Shown here piece after piece: positions 46,863 through 61,800 of a DNA stretch of 64,000 bases. Where the stretch lies: contig OX442428.1 of assembly GCA_949361645.1 (NCBI GenBank), positions 3,459,847-3,523,846 on the forward strand, in the 5' to 3' direction. This DNA comes from Spongilla lacustris. Its lineage: Eukaryota; Porifera; Demospongiae; Spongillida; Spongillidae. The translations under genes were made by a program, and so were the position numbers. How positions within the stretch are numbered: the first letter of the stretch is position 1; each line of letters starts with the position of its first letter. The notes beneath the pieces are model-generated. The model saw only the letters and a list, made by a program, of their open reading frames with translations, searched no databases and had not been told where the DNA came from.

Positions 46863-49800
46863 AGTGAAACTTTGTGCTGATTGCTATAAATGGAATTAAG
46901 TTTTATGCTCATTACTATACATGGAGTGAGGCTTCATGATCATTGCTACACAAGGAGTGTGGCTGTTTGCTCGTTGCATTAAACGGACCGAAGTAGTACA
47001 CTCATTGCTATACATGGAGTGAAGCTATATGACTAATATTATACATTGAGTGAAGCTATATGATCATTGCTATACATAGTGTAAAGCTTTATGCTCATTA
47101 TAATACATGGAGTGAAGCTTTATGCTCAATGCTACGCACGGAGTGATGCTATACGCTCTATGCTATACATGGAGTGAAGCTTTGTGCTCTTTGCTATACA
47201 ATGAGTGAAACGATATGTTCATCGCTGTACATGGAATGTAGCATTATGCTGTTTGCTATACATGGAGTGAAGCTTTATGCTCATTCCTTTACATGGAGTG
47301 AAGTTTTGCGCTCATTGCTATACATGGAGTGAAGCTTTATGCTCATTGCTATACATGGAATGAAGCTTTATGCTCTATGCTTTACAAGGAGTGAAGCTAT
47401 ATGCTCATTGCTATACAAGGAATGAAGACTTTATGCTCATAAATTTACATAGAGTGAAAACTTATGCTCATTGCTATTCCGCGTGTGAGGCGTAATACTC
47501 ATTGCTACACACGGAGTGAAGCTTTATGCTCATTGCTATACATGGAGTGAAGCTTTATGCTCATTTTTATACACGGAGTGAAGCTTTATGCTCATTGCTA
47601 TATATGGAGTGGATATACATGGAGTGAAGCTATATGCTCGTTGGTAGAAATGGAGTGAAGCTTCATACTCATTGCTATACATGGAGTGATGCTATATGCT
47701 CATACCTATACATCGAGTGAAGCTTTATCTCAATGCTATTCAAGGGGGAAAGCTTTATGCTCATTGCTATCCAAGGATTGAAGCTTTACGCTCTTTGTCA
47801 TACATGAATTGATGCATTATGATCAATGCTATTCATGGTGTAAAGCTTCATGCTCAATGTTATACATGGATTGAAGCTTTATGCTCATTGCTATGCATGG
47901 AGTGAAGCATTACGCTCAATCCTTTACATGGAGTGAGGCTTTGTGCTCATAGCTATAAATGGAGTGAAATTATATGCTCTTTACTATACATGGAGTGAAG
48001 CTTTATGATCATTGCTACACAAGGAGTGAGGCTAATCATTCGTTGCTTTAAACGGAGTGTTATAATACACTCATTGCTATACATGGAGTGAAGCTATATG
48101 CTCCATATTATACAAGGAGTGAAGCTATATGCTCATTGCTTATTGCTATACATGAAGTGAAGCTTTATGCTCATACCTATACATGGAGTGAAGCTATATG
48201 CTCCATATTATACAAGGAGTGAAGCTATATGCTCATTGCTTATTGCTATACATGGAGTGAAGCTTTATGCTCATACCTATACATGGAGTGAAGCTTTATG
48301 CTCAATGCTATACAAGGTGGAAAGTTTATGCTCACTGCTTTACATGGATTGAAGCTTTATGTTCATTCTTACTCATGAATAGAAGCTTTATGCTCACATG
48401 GAGTGATGCTTTATGTCCATTGCTATGCATGGAGTTGACACACATCGAGTGAAGTTCGTTGCTTTACATGGAGTGAAGCTTCATGCTCAATGGTACACAT
48501 GGAGTGATGCTTTATGCTCATGCCTATACATGGAGTGAAGCTTTACGCTCAATGCTATACAAGGGGGAAAGTTTATGCTCATTGCTATACATGGATTGAA
48601 GCTTTATGCTCAATGTTATTCTTGAATTGAAGCTTTATGCTCATTGCTGTACATGGAGTGAAGCTTTATGCCCATTTCTATACACACATGGAGTGAAGCT
48701 ATATACTTAATGCTATACATGGAGTGAAGCTTTATGCTCAAAGCTATATAAGGAGTGAAGCTATATGCTCATTGCTATACATGGAGAGAAGCATTATGCT
48801 CGTTACTATACATGGAGTGAAGCTTTATGCCCATTGCTATACTTGGAGGGAAGCATTCTCTCATTGTTACACATGGAGTGAGGCTTTATGCACATTCATT
48901 TATATGTAGTGAAATTTGATGCTCATTGCTATACCTGGTGTGAAACTTAATGCTCATACCTATACATAGAGTGAAGCTTTATGCTCATTTTTATTCATGA
49001 ATTGAAGCTTTATGCTCATTTTTATACGTGAATTGAAGCGTTATGCTCATTGTTGTACATGGTGTAAAGCTTTATGCTCATTATTATACATGGAGTGAAG
49101 CTTTATGCTCATTGCTACGCATGGAGTTGAGCTTTACGCTCTATCTTGTACATGGAGAGAAGCTTTGTGCTCATTGCTATAAATGGAGTGAAGCTATATG
49201 CTCAATCCCATGCAAGGAGTGAAGCGATATGTTCATTGCTGTACATGGAGTGATGCATTGTGCTCATTTCTATACAAGGATTGAAGCTTTATGCTCATTG
49301 CTATTCAAAGAGTGAAGCTATGTTCTCATTATTATACATGGAGTGAAGCTTTATGCTCATTGGTATGCATAAAGTTAAGCGTTATGCTCATTGCTATACA
49401 TGGAGTGAAGCTTTAGGCTCAATTATATACAAGGAGTGAAGCTATATGCTTATTGCTATACATGTAGTGAAGCTTTAAGCTCATTACGATACATGGAGTG
49501 GATATACATGGAGTGAAGCGTTATGCCCATTGCAATAAATGGAGTGAAGCTTTTTCTCATAGTTACACATGGAGTTAAGCTTTATGCTCAATCATTCACA
49601 TGGAGTGAAAATTTATGCCCATTGCTATACCTGGTGTCAAGCGTAATGCTCGGAGTGAAGCTGTATGCTCATTGCTATACATGGAGTGAAGTTTTATGCG
49701 CATTACTATACATGGAGTAATGCTTTATGCTCAATGCTATACAAGGGGGAAAGTCTATGCACATTGCTATACATCGAGTGAAGCTATATGCTCTATCCTA

Positions 49801-52800
49801 TATAGGGAGTGAAGCGTTGTGCTCATTGCTATAAATGGACTGAAGTAATATGCTCAATGGTATTCATGTAGTGAAGCTTAATTGTCATTCCTATACATGA
49901 AGTGAAGCTTTGTGCTCGTTGCTATACATGGAGTGAAGCTTTATGCTCGTTGCGAAACATGGAGTAAAGCTTTATTCTCTATGCTATACAAGGAGTGAAG
50001 CAATATGCTCATTGCGACACATCGAGTGAAGCTTTATGCTCATTGCTATACATGAAATGAAGCGTCATGCTCATTGCTATACATGGAGTGGTGCTTTATG
50101 CTCATTACTATACATGGAGTGAAGCTTCATGTTTAATGCAATACAAAGGGTGAAGTATTATGCTCATTGCTATACATGGGGTGAAGTTTTATGGTCATTC
50201 CTATACATGGAGTGAAGCTTTGCGCTTTTTGTTATACATTGAGTGAAGCTTTATGCTCATTGCTATACATGGATTGATGCTTTAAGCTCATTGTTGTACA
50301 TGAATTGACGCATTATGCTCATTGCTACACATGGAGTGAAGCTTTACGCTCAATCCAATACATGGAGTGAGGCTTTGTGCTCATTGCTATAAATGGAGTG
50401 AAGTTTTATGCTCATTGCTATACATGGAGTGAAGCTTTATGCTCAATGCTTCACCAGGAGTGAAGCTTTATGCTCATTGCTATACATGAATTGAAGCGTT
50501 ATGCTCATTGCCATACAAGGAGTGAAGCTATATGCTCATTGCTATACATGTAGTGAAGTTTTAAGCTCCTTCCTATACATGGTGTGAAGCTTTGCCCTCA
50601 TTGTTATACATGGAGTGAAGTTTTATGCTCATTGCTATACATGGAGTGAAGCTTTATTCTCAATGCTTTACCAGGAGTGAAGCTATACGCTCATTGCTAT
50701 ACAAGGAGTAAATCGATATGTTCATTGCAGTACATGAAGTGAAGCATTATGCTCATTTCTACACAAGGAGTTACGCTTTATGCTCATTGCTATATAAGAA
50801 GTGAAGCTATGTGCTCATTGCTATACATGGAGTGAAGCTTTATGCTCATTGCTATACATGAAGTGAAGCGTTATGCTCATTGCTATACATGGAGTCAAGC
50901 TCCAGGCTCAATGCTATACAAGGAGTGAAGCTATATGCTCATTGCCATACATGGAGTGAAGCTTTAAGCTCAATACTACACATGGAATGAAGCTTTATGC
51001 TCAATGCTAAACAAGGAGTGAAGCTTAATGCTCATTGCTATACATGAATTGAAGCGTTATGCTCATTGCTATACAAGGAGTGAAGCTATATGCTCATTGC
51101 TATACATGTAGTGAAGCTTTAAGCTCCTTCCTATACATAGTGTGAAGCTTTGCGCTCATTGTTATACATGGAGTGAAGTTTTATGCTCATGGCTAAACAT
51201 GGAGTGAAGCTTTACGCTCAATGCTTTACCAGGAGTGAAGCTATACGCTCATTGCTATACAAGGAGTGAAGCGATATGTTCATTGCAGTACATGAAGGGA
51301 AGCATTATGCTCATTTCTATACAAGGTGTGAAGCTTTATGCTCATTGCTATATAAGGAGTGAAGCTACGTGCTCATTGCTATACATGGAGTGAAGCTTTA
51401 TGCATATTGCTATACATGAAGTGAAGCATTATGGTCATTGCTATACATGGAGTCACGCTACTGGCTCAATGCTGTACAAGGAGTGAAGCTATTTGCTCAT
51501 TGCCATACATAGAGTAAAGCTGTATGCTCATTACTATACATGGAGTGAAGCTTTGCGCTCATTGTTATACATGGAGTGAAGCTTTATGCTCATTGCTATA
51601 CATGAAGTGAAGCGTTATGCTCATTGCAATACATGGAGTCAAGCTCCAGGCTCAATACTATACAAGGAGTGAAGCTATATGCCCATCGCTATACATGGAG
51701 TAAAGCTTTATGCTCATTACTATACATGGAGTGAAGCATTATGTTCAAGGCTAATCAAGGAGAGAAGCACTATGCTCTTTGCTATACATGGAGTTAAGCT
51801 TTATGCTCATTCCTATACATTGAATGAAGCTTTGCGCTAATTGCTATACATGTAGTGAAGCTATAAGCTCCTTCCTATACATGGTGTGAAGCTTTGCGCT
51901 CATTGTTATACATGGAGTGAAGTTTAATGCTCATTGCTATGCATGGAGTGAAGCTTTATGCTCAATGCTTCACCAGGAGTGAAGCTTTATGCTCATTGCT
52001 ATACATGAATTGAAGCGATATGCTCATTGCTATACACGGAGTGAAGCTATATGCTCATTGCTATACATGTAGTGAAGTTATAAGCTCCTTCCTATACATG
52101 GTGTGAAGCTTTGCGCTCATTGTTATACATGGAGTGAAGTTTTATGCTCATTGCTATACATGGAGTGAAGCTTTATTCTCAATGCTTTACCAGGAGTGAA
52201 GCTATACGCTCATTGCTATACAAGGAGTAAATCGATATGTTCATTGCAGTACATGAAGTGAAGCATTATGCTCATTTCTACACAAGGAGTGACGCTTTAT
52301 GCTCATTGCTATATAAGGAGTGAAGCTATGTGCTCATTGCTATACACGGAGTGAAGCTATATGCTCATTGCTATACATGTAGTGAAGTTATAAGCTCCTT
52401 CCTATACATGGTGTGAAGCTTTGCGCTCATTGTTATACATGGAGTGAAGTTTTATGCTCATTGCTATACATGGAGTGAAGCTTTATGCTCAATGCTTCAC
52501 CAGGAGTGAAGCTTTATGCTCATTGCTATACATGAATTGAAGCGTTATGCTCATTGCTATACAAGGAGTGAAGCTATATGCTCATTGCTATACATGTAGT
52601 GAAGTTTTAAGCTCCTTCCTATACATGGTGTGAAGCTTTGCCCTCATTGTTATACATGGAGTGAAGTTTTATGCTCATTGCTATACATGGAGTGAAGCTT
52701 TATTCTCAATGCTTTACCAGGAGTGAAGCTATACGCTCATTGCTATACAAGGAGTAAATCGATATGTTCATTGCAGTACATGAAGTGAAGCATTATGCTC

Positions 52801-55800
52801 ATTTCTACACAAGGAGTTACGCTTTATGCTCATTGCTATATAAGAAGTGAAGCTATGTGCTCATTGCTATACATGGAGTGAAGCTTTATGCTCATTGCTA
52901 TACATGAAGTGAAGCGTTATGCTCATTGCTATACATGGAGTCAAGCTCCAGGCTCAATGCTATACAAGGAGTGAAGCTATATGCTCATTGCCATACATGG
53001 AGTGAAGCTTTAAGCTCAATACTACACATGGAATGAAGCTTTATGCTCAATGCTAAACAAGGAGTGAAGCTTAATGCTCATTGCTATACATGAATTGAAG
53101 CGTTATGCTCATTGCTATACAAGGAGTGAAGCTATATGCTCATTGCTATACATGTAGTGAAGCTTTAAGCTCCTTCCTATACATAGTGTGAAGCTTTGCG
53201 CTCATTGTTATACATGGAGTGAAGTTTTATGCTCATGGCTAAACATGGAGTGAAGCTTTACGCTCAATGCTTTACCAGGAGTGAAGCTATACGCTCATTG
53301 CTATACAAGGAGTGAAGCGATATGTTCATTGCAGTACATGAAGGGAAGCATTATGCTCATTTCTATACAAGGTGTGAAGCTTTATGCTCATTGCTATATA
53401 AGGAGTGAAGCTACGTGCTCATTGCTATACATGGAGTGAAGCTTTATGCATATTGCTATTCATGAAGTGAAGCATTATGGTCATTGCTATACATGGAGTC
53501 ACGCTCCTGGCTCAATGCTGTACAAGGAGTGAAGCTATTTGCTCATTGCCATACATAGAGTAAAGCTGTATGCTCATTACTATACATGGAGTGAAGCTTT
53601 GCGCTCATTGTTATACATGGAGTGAAGCTTTATGCTCATTGCTATACATGAAGTGAAGCGTTATGCTCATTGCAATACATGGAGTCAAGCTCCAGGCTCA
53701 ATACTATACAAGGAGTGAAGCTATATGCCCATCGCTATACATGGAGTAAAGCTTTATGCTCATTACTATACATGGAGTGAAGCATTATGTTCAAGGCTAA
53801 TCAAGGAGAGAAGCACTATGCTCTTTGCTATACATGGAGTTAAGCTTTATGCTCATTCCTATACATTGAGTGAAGCTTTGCGCTAATTGCTATACATGTA
53901 GTGAAGCTTTAAGCTCCTTCCTATACATGGTGTGAAGCTTTGCGCTCATTGTTATACATGGAGTGAAGTTTTATGCTCATTGCTATGCATGGAGTGAAGC
54001 TTTATGCTCAATGCTTCACCAGGAGTGAAGCTTTATGCTCATTGCTATACATGAATTGAAGCGATATGCTCATTGCTATACACGGAGTGAAGCTATATGC
54101 TCATTGCTATACATGTAGTGAAGTTATAAGCTCCTTCCTATACATGGTGTGAAGCTTTGCGCTCATTGTTATACATGGAGTGAAGTTTTATGCTCATTGC
54201 TATACATGGAGTGAAGCTATATTCTCAATGCTTTACCAGGAGTGAAGCTATACGCTCATTGCTATACAAGGAGTAAATCGATATGTTCATTGCAGTACAT
54301 GAAGTGAAGCATTATGCTCATTTCTACACAAGGAGTGACGCTTTATGCTCATTGCTATATAAGGAGTGAAGTTATGTGCTCATTGCTATACATGGAGTGA
54401 AGCTTTATGCTCATTGCTATACATGAAGTGAAGGGTTATGCTCATTGCTATACATGGTGTCAAGCTCCAGGCTTAAAGCTATACAAGGAATGAAGCTATA
54501 TGCTCTTTGCTATACATGGAGTAAAGCTTTATGCTCATTACTATACATGGAGTGAAGCATTATGTTCAATGCTAATTAAGGAGAGAAGTACTATGCTCTT
54601 TGCTATACATGGAGTTAAGCTTTATGCTCATTCCTATACATAGAGTGAAGCTTTGCGCTCATTGCTACGCATCGAGTGAAGCTTTATACATGAAATGAAG
54701 CGTCATGCTCATTGCTATGGAGTGAAGCTTTAAGCTCAATACTACACATGGAATGAAGCTTTATGCTCAATGCTAAACAAGGAGTGAAGCTTAATGCTCA
54801 TTGGTATACATGAATTGAAGCATTATGCTCATTGCTATACAAGGAGTGAAGCTATATGCTCATTGCTATACATGTAGTGAAGCTTTAAGCTCCTTTTTAT
54901 ACATGGTGTGAAGCTTTGCGCTTATTGTTATACATGGAGTGAAGTTTTATGCTCATTGCTAAACATGGAGTGAAGCTTTACGCTCAATGCTTTACCAGGA
55001 GTGAAGCTATGTGCTCATTGCTATACATGGAGTGAAGCTTTATGCATACTGCTATACATGAGGTGAAGCATTATGCTCATTGCTATACATGGAGTCACGC
55101 TCCAGGCTCAATGCTGTACAAGGAGTGAAGCTGTTTGCTCATTTTTATACATGGAGTAAAGCTGTATGCTCATTACTATACATGGAGTGAAGCTTTGCGC
55201 TCATTGTTATACATGGAGTGAAGCTTTATGCTCATTGCTATACATGAAGTGAAGCGTAATGCTCATTGCAATACATGGAGTCAAGCTCCAGGGTCAATGC
55301 TATACAAGGAGTGAAGCTATATGCCCATCGCTATACATGGAGTAAAGCCTTATGCTCATTACTATACATGGAGTGAAGCATTATGTTCAAGGCTAATCAA
55401 GGAGAGAAGCACTATGCTCTTTGCTATACATGGAGTTAAGCTTTATGCTCATTCCTATACATTGATTGAAGCTTTGCGCTAATTCCTATCTTTGTAGTGA
55501 AGCTTTAAGCTCCTTCCTATACATGGTGTGAAGCTTTGCGCTCATTGTTATACATGGAGTGAAGTTTTATGCTCATTGCTATGCACGGAGTGAAGCTTTA
55601 TGCTCACTGCTTCACCAGGAGTGAAGCTTTATGCTCATTGCTGTACATGAATTGAAGCGTTATGCTCATTGCTATACAAGGAGTGAAGCTATATGCTCAT
55701 TGCTATACATGTAGTGAAGTTTTAAGCTCCTTCCTATACATGGTGTGAAGCTTTGCGCTCATTGTTATACATGGAGTGAAGTTTTATGCTCATTGCTATA

Positions 55801-58800
55801 CATGGAGTGAAGCTTAATGCTGATTGCTATACATGAATTGAAGCGTTATGCTCATTGCTATACAAGGAGTGAAGCAATATGCTCATTGCTATACATGTAG
55901 TGAAGCTTTAAGCTCCTTCGTATACATGGTGTGAAGCTTTGCGCTCATTGTTATACATGGAGTGAAGTTTAATGCTCATTGCTAAACATGGAGTGAAGCT
56001 TTATGCTGAATGCTGTACAAGGGGGAAAGTTTATGCGCATTGCTATACATGGAGTGAATCTACATGCTCTATTCAATACATGGAGTGAAGTTTTGTGCTC
56101 ATTGCTATAAATGGAGTGAAGTAATATGCTCAATGCTATACCTGGAGCGAAGCTTTATTCTCATTCCTATACATGAAGTGAAGCTTTGTGCTCATTGCGA
56201 AACATGGAGTGAAGCTTTATGCTCATTGCGAAACATGGAGTGAAGATTTATGCTCTATGCTATACAAGGAGTGAAGCTATATGCTCATTGCTGTACATCG
56301 AGTGAAGCTTTATACATGAAATGAAGCGTCATGCTCATTGCTATATATGGAGTGAAGCTTTATGCTCAATGCCATGCAATGGTGAAGTTATGTGCTCATT
56401 GCTATACATGGAGTGAAGCTGTAAGCTCAATACTACACATGGAATGAAGGTTTATGCTCAATGCTATACAAGGAGTGAAGCTTTATGCTCATTGCTATAC
56501 ATGGAGTGAAGCTTCATGCTCATTACTATACATGGAGTGAAGATTTATGCTCTTTCCTTCCTATACATGGAGTGACACTTTGCGCTCATTGTTATACATG
56601 GAGTGAAGTTTTATGCTCATTGCTATTCATGGATTGAAGCTTTATGCCCATTACTATACATGGAGTTGATACACATGGAGTGAAGCTATATGCTTAATGC
56701 TTTACATCGAGTGAAGCTTTATGTTCATTGCTATATATGAATTTCAGCGTTATGCTCATTGCTGTAAGTGGAATGAAGCTTTATGGTTAATGCTGTACAA
56801 GGAGTGAAGCTTTATGCTCATTGCTATACATGTAGTGAAGCTTTATGCTCATGACTATACATGGAGTGAAGATTGATGCTCATTCCTATACATGGAGTGA
56901 CACTTTGCGCTCATTGTTATACATGGAGTGAAGATTTATGCTCATTGCTATACATGAATTGAAGCGTTATGCTCATTGCTATACAAGGAGTGAAGCTATA
57001 TGCTCATTGCTATACATGTAGTGAAGTTTTAAGCTCCTTCCTATACATGGTGTGAGGCTTTGCGCTCGTTGTTATACATGGAGTGAAGTTTTGTGCTCAT
57101 TGCTATACATAGAGTGAAGCTTTATTCTCAATGCTTTACCAGGAGAGAAGCTACATGCTCATTGCTATACAAGGAGTAAATCGATATCTTCATTGCAGTA
57201 CATGAAGTGAAGCATTATGCTCCTTTCTACACAAGGAGTGACGCTTTATGCTCATTGCTATATAAGGTGTGAAGCTATGTGCTCATTGCTATACATGGAG
57301 TGAAGCTTTATGCTCATTGCTATACATGAAGTGAAGCGTTATGCTCATTGCTATACATGGAGTCAAGCTCCAGGCTCAATGCTATACAAGGAATGAAGCT
57401 ATATGCTCTTTGCTATACATGGAGTAAAGCTTTATGCTCATTACTATACATGGAGTAAAGCATTATGTTCAATGCTAATTAAGGAGAGAAGTACTATGCT
57501 CTTTGCTACACATGGAGTTAAGCTTTATGCTCATTCCTATACATGGAGTGAATCTTTGTGCTCATTGCCACACATCGAGGGAAGCTTTATACATGAAATG
57601 AAGCGTCCTGCTCATTGCTATACATGGAGTGAAGCTTTAAGCTCAGTACTACACATGGAATGAAGCTTTATGCTCAATGCTAAACAAGCAGTGAAGCTTT
57701 ATGCTCATTGCTGTACATGAATTGAAGTGTTATGCTCATTGCTATACAAGGAGTGAAGCTATATGCTCATTGCTATACATGTAGTGAAGCTTTAAGCTCC
57801 TTCCTATACATGGTGTGAAGCTTTGCGCTCATTGTTATCCATGGAGTGAAGTTTTATGCTCATTGCTAAACATGGAGTGAAGCTTTATGCTCAATGCTTT
57901 ACCAGGAGTGAAGCTATACGCTCATTGCTATACAAGGAGTGAAGCGATATGTTCATTGCAGTGCATGAAGTGAAGCATTATGCTCATTTCTATACAAGGA
58001 GTGAAGCTTTATGCTCATTGCTATATAAGGAGTGAAGCTACGTGCTCATTGCTATACATGGAGTGAAGCTTTTTGCATATTGCTATACATGAAGTGAAGC
58101 ATTATGCTCATTGCTATACATGGAGTCACGCTCCAGGCTCAATGCTGTACAAGGAGTGAAGCTATTTGCTGATTGCCATACATGGAGTAAAGCTGTATGC
58201 TTATTACTGTACATGGAGTGAAGCATTATGTTCAAGGCTAATCAAGGATAGCAGCACTATGCTCTTTGCTATACATGGAATTAAGCTTTATGCTCATTCC
58301 TATACATGGAGTGAAGCTTTGCACTCATTGCTATAAATGTAGTGAAGCTTTAAGCTCCTTCCTATACATGGTGTGAAGCTTTGCGCTCATTGTGATTCAT
58401 GGAGTGACGTTTTATGCTCATTGCTATACATGGAGTGAAGCTTTATGCTCAATGCTTTACCAGGAGTGAAGCTATACGCTCATTGCTATACAAGAAGAGA
58501 AGCGATATGTTCATTGCAGTACATGAAGTGAAGCATTATGCTCATTTCTATACATGGAGTGAAGCTTCATGCTCATTGCTATATTAGGAGTGAAGCTATG
58601 TGCTCATTGCTATACATGGAGTGAAGCTTAATGCTCATTGCAATACATGAAGTGAAGCATTATGCTCATTGCTATACATGGAGTCATGCTCCAGGCTCAA
58701 TGCTATACAAGGAGTGAAGCTATATGTTTATTGCTATGCATGGAGTAAAGCTTTATGCTCATTATAATACATGGAGTGAAGCATTATGTTCAATGCTAAT

Positions 58801-61800
58801 CAAGGAGAGAAGTATTATGCTCTTTGCTATACATGGAGTGAAGCTTTATGCTCATTCCTATACATGGAGTGAAGCTTTGCGCTCATTGTTATAGATGAAG
58901 TGAAGCTTTATGCTCATTGCTATACAAGGAGTGAAGCTTTATGCTCAATGCTTTACAAGGAGTGAAGCTATATGCTTATTGCGATACAAGGAGTGAAGCG
59001 ATATGTTCATTGCTGTACATTGAGTGAAGCATTATGCTTACTTCTGTACATGGAATGACGCTTTATGCTCATTCCTATGCAAGGAGTGAAGCTATGTGCT
59101 CATTGCTATACATGGAGTGAAGCTTTATGCTCATTGCTATACATGGAGTGAAGCTTTATGCGCATTACTATAGTTGGAGTGAAGCGTTTCCTCATTGTTA
59201 CACATGGAGTGAGGCTTTATGCTCATTCATTTAAATGGAGTGAAAATTTATGCTCATTTCTATACATGGAGTGAAGTTTTATGCTCATTGCTATACATGG
59301 AGTGAAGCTTTATGCCCATTGCTATACATGGAGTTGATAAACATGGGAGTGAAGCTTTATGCTCGTTGCTTTACATGGAGTGAAGCTTCATGCTCAATGC
59401 TATATATGGAGTGATGCTTTATGCTCATACCTATACTTGGAGTGAAGCTTTATGCTCAATGCTATACAAGAGGGAATATTTATGCTCATTGCTATACATG
59501 GATTGAAGCTTTGTACTCAATGTTATACATGAATTGAAGCTTTATGCTCATTGCTATACTTGGAGTGAAGCTTTATGCTCATTACTATACATGGAGTGAT
59601 GCTTGATGCCCATTGCAATAGTTGGAGTGATGCTTTTTCTCATTGTTACACATGGAGTTAGGCTTTATGCTCATTCATTTACATGGAGTGAAAATTTATG
59701 CCCATTGCTATACCTGGTGTGAGGCGTAATGCTCGGAGTGAAGCTTTATGGTCATTGCCATACATGGAATTAAGTTATATGCGCATTGCTAATCATGGAG
59801 TGAAGGATTATGCCAACTGCAATACATAAAGTGATGCTTTATGCTCATATACCTATACATGTAGTGTAGCTTTATGCTGAATGCTGTACAAGGGGGAAAG
59901 TTTATGCGCATTGCTATACATGGAGTGAATCTACATGCTCTATTCTATACATGGAGTGAAGCTTTGTGCTCATTGCTATAAATGGAGTGAAGTAATATGC
60001 TCAATACTATACCTGGAGCGAAGCTTTATTCTAATTCCTATACATGAAGTGAAGCTTTGTGCTCATTGCGAAACATGGAGTGAAGCTTTATGCTCTATGC
60101 TATACATGGAGTGAAGCTATATGCTCATTGCTATACATCGAGTGAAACTTTATACATGAAATGAAGCGTCATGCTCATTGCTATACATGGAGTGAAGCTT
60201 TAAGCTCCTTCCTATACATGGTGTGAAGCTTTAGGCTCAATGCTATATAAGGAGTGAAGCTATATACTCATTGCTATACATGTAGTGAAGCTTTAAGCTC
60301 ATCACTATACATGGAGTGAAGCTTTATGCCCATTGCTATAGTTGGAGTGAAGCTTTTTCTCATTGTTATACATGGAGTGGAGCTTCATGCTCATTCATTT
60401 ACATGGAGTGAAAACATATGCTCACTGCTATGCATTGAGTGAACCTTTATGCTCTGTCCTGTACATAGAGTGAAGCTTTGTGCTCATTGCTATGAATGGA
60501 GTGAAGTGATATGCTCATTGCTATAAATGGAGTGAAGCTTAATGCTCAATCCTATACAAGGAGTGAAGCGATATGTTCATTGCTGTACATGGAGTGAAGC
60601 ATTATGCTCATTTCTATACATGGAGTGAAGCTTTTTGCTCATTGCTAGACAAGGAGTGAAGCTATGTGCTCATTGCTATACATGGAGTGAAGCTTTATGC
60701 TCATTGCTATACATGAAGTGAAGCGTTATGCTAATTTCTGTATATGGAGTGAAGCTTTAGGCTCAATGCTATACAAGGAGTGAAGCTATATGCTCATTGC
60801 TATACATGTAGTGAAGCTTTAAGCTCATTACTATACATGGAGTGAAGCATTATGCTCAATGCTATACAAGGAGTGAAGCTCTGTGCTTTTTGCTATACAT
60901 GGAGTTAAGCCTTATGCTCATTGCTACACATGAAGTGAAGCGTTTAGCTCTTTGCTATACATGGATTGACGCTTTAGGCTCAATGCTATACTAGGAGTGA
61001 AGCTACATGCTCATTGCTATACATGTAGTGAAGCTTTAAGCTCATTGCTATACATGGAGTGAAGCTTTATGCCCATTGCTATAGTTGGAGTGAAGCCTTT
61101 TCTCATTGTTACACATGGAGTGAGGCTTTATGCTCATTCATTTACATGGAGTTACCAATTTATGCTCATTGCTATACCTGGTGTGAAGCGTAATTCTCGG
61201 AGTGAAGCTTTATGCTCATTGCTATACATGGAGTGATGCTTTATGCTCTACATGGAGTGAAGCTTTATGCTCAATGCTATACTAGGGGAAAAGTTTATGC
61301 TCATTGCTATACATGGATTGAAGCTTTATGCTCAATGTTATTCATGAATTGAAGCTTTATGCTCATTGCTTACAAGGAGTGAAGCTTTATGCCCACTGCT
61401 ACACAGGGAGTTGATACACATGGAGTGAAGCTACATGCTTAATGCTATACTTGGAGTGATGCTTTATGCTCATTGCTATACATGGAGTGAAGCATTATGA
61501 TCAAAGCTTTACAAGGAGTGAAGCTATATGCTCATTGCTATACATAGAGAGAAGCATTATGCTCGTTACTATACATGGAGTGAAGCTTTATGCCCATTGC
61601 TTTTCTTAGAGAGAAGCATTTTCTCATTGTTACACATGGAGTGAGGCTTTATGCTCATTGCTATAAATGAAATGAAGCGTTATGCTCATTGCTATACATG
61701 GAGTGATGCTTTATGCTCATTACTATACAATGAGTGAAGCTTTATGTTTAATGCGATACAAGGAATCAAGTTTTATGCTCACTCATTTTCATGGAGTGAT

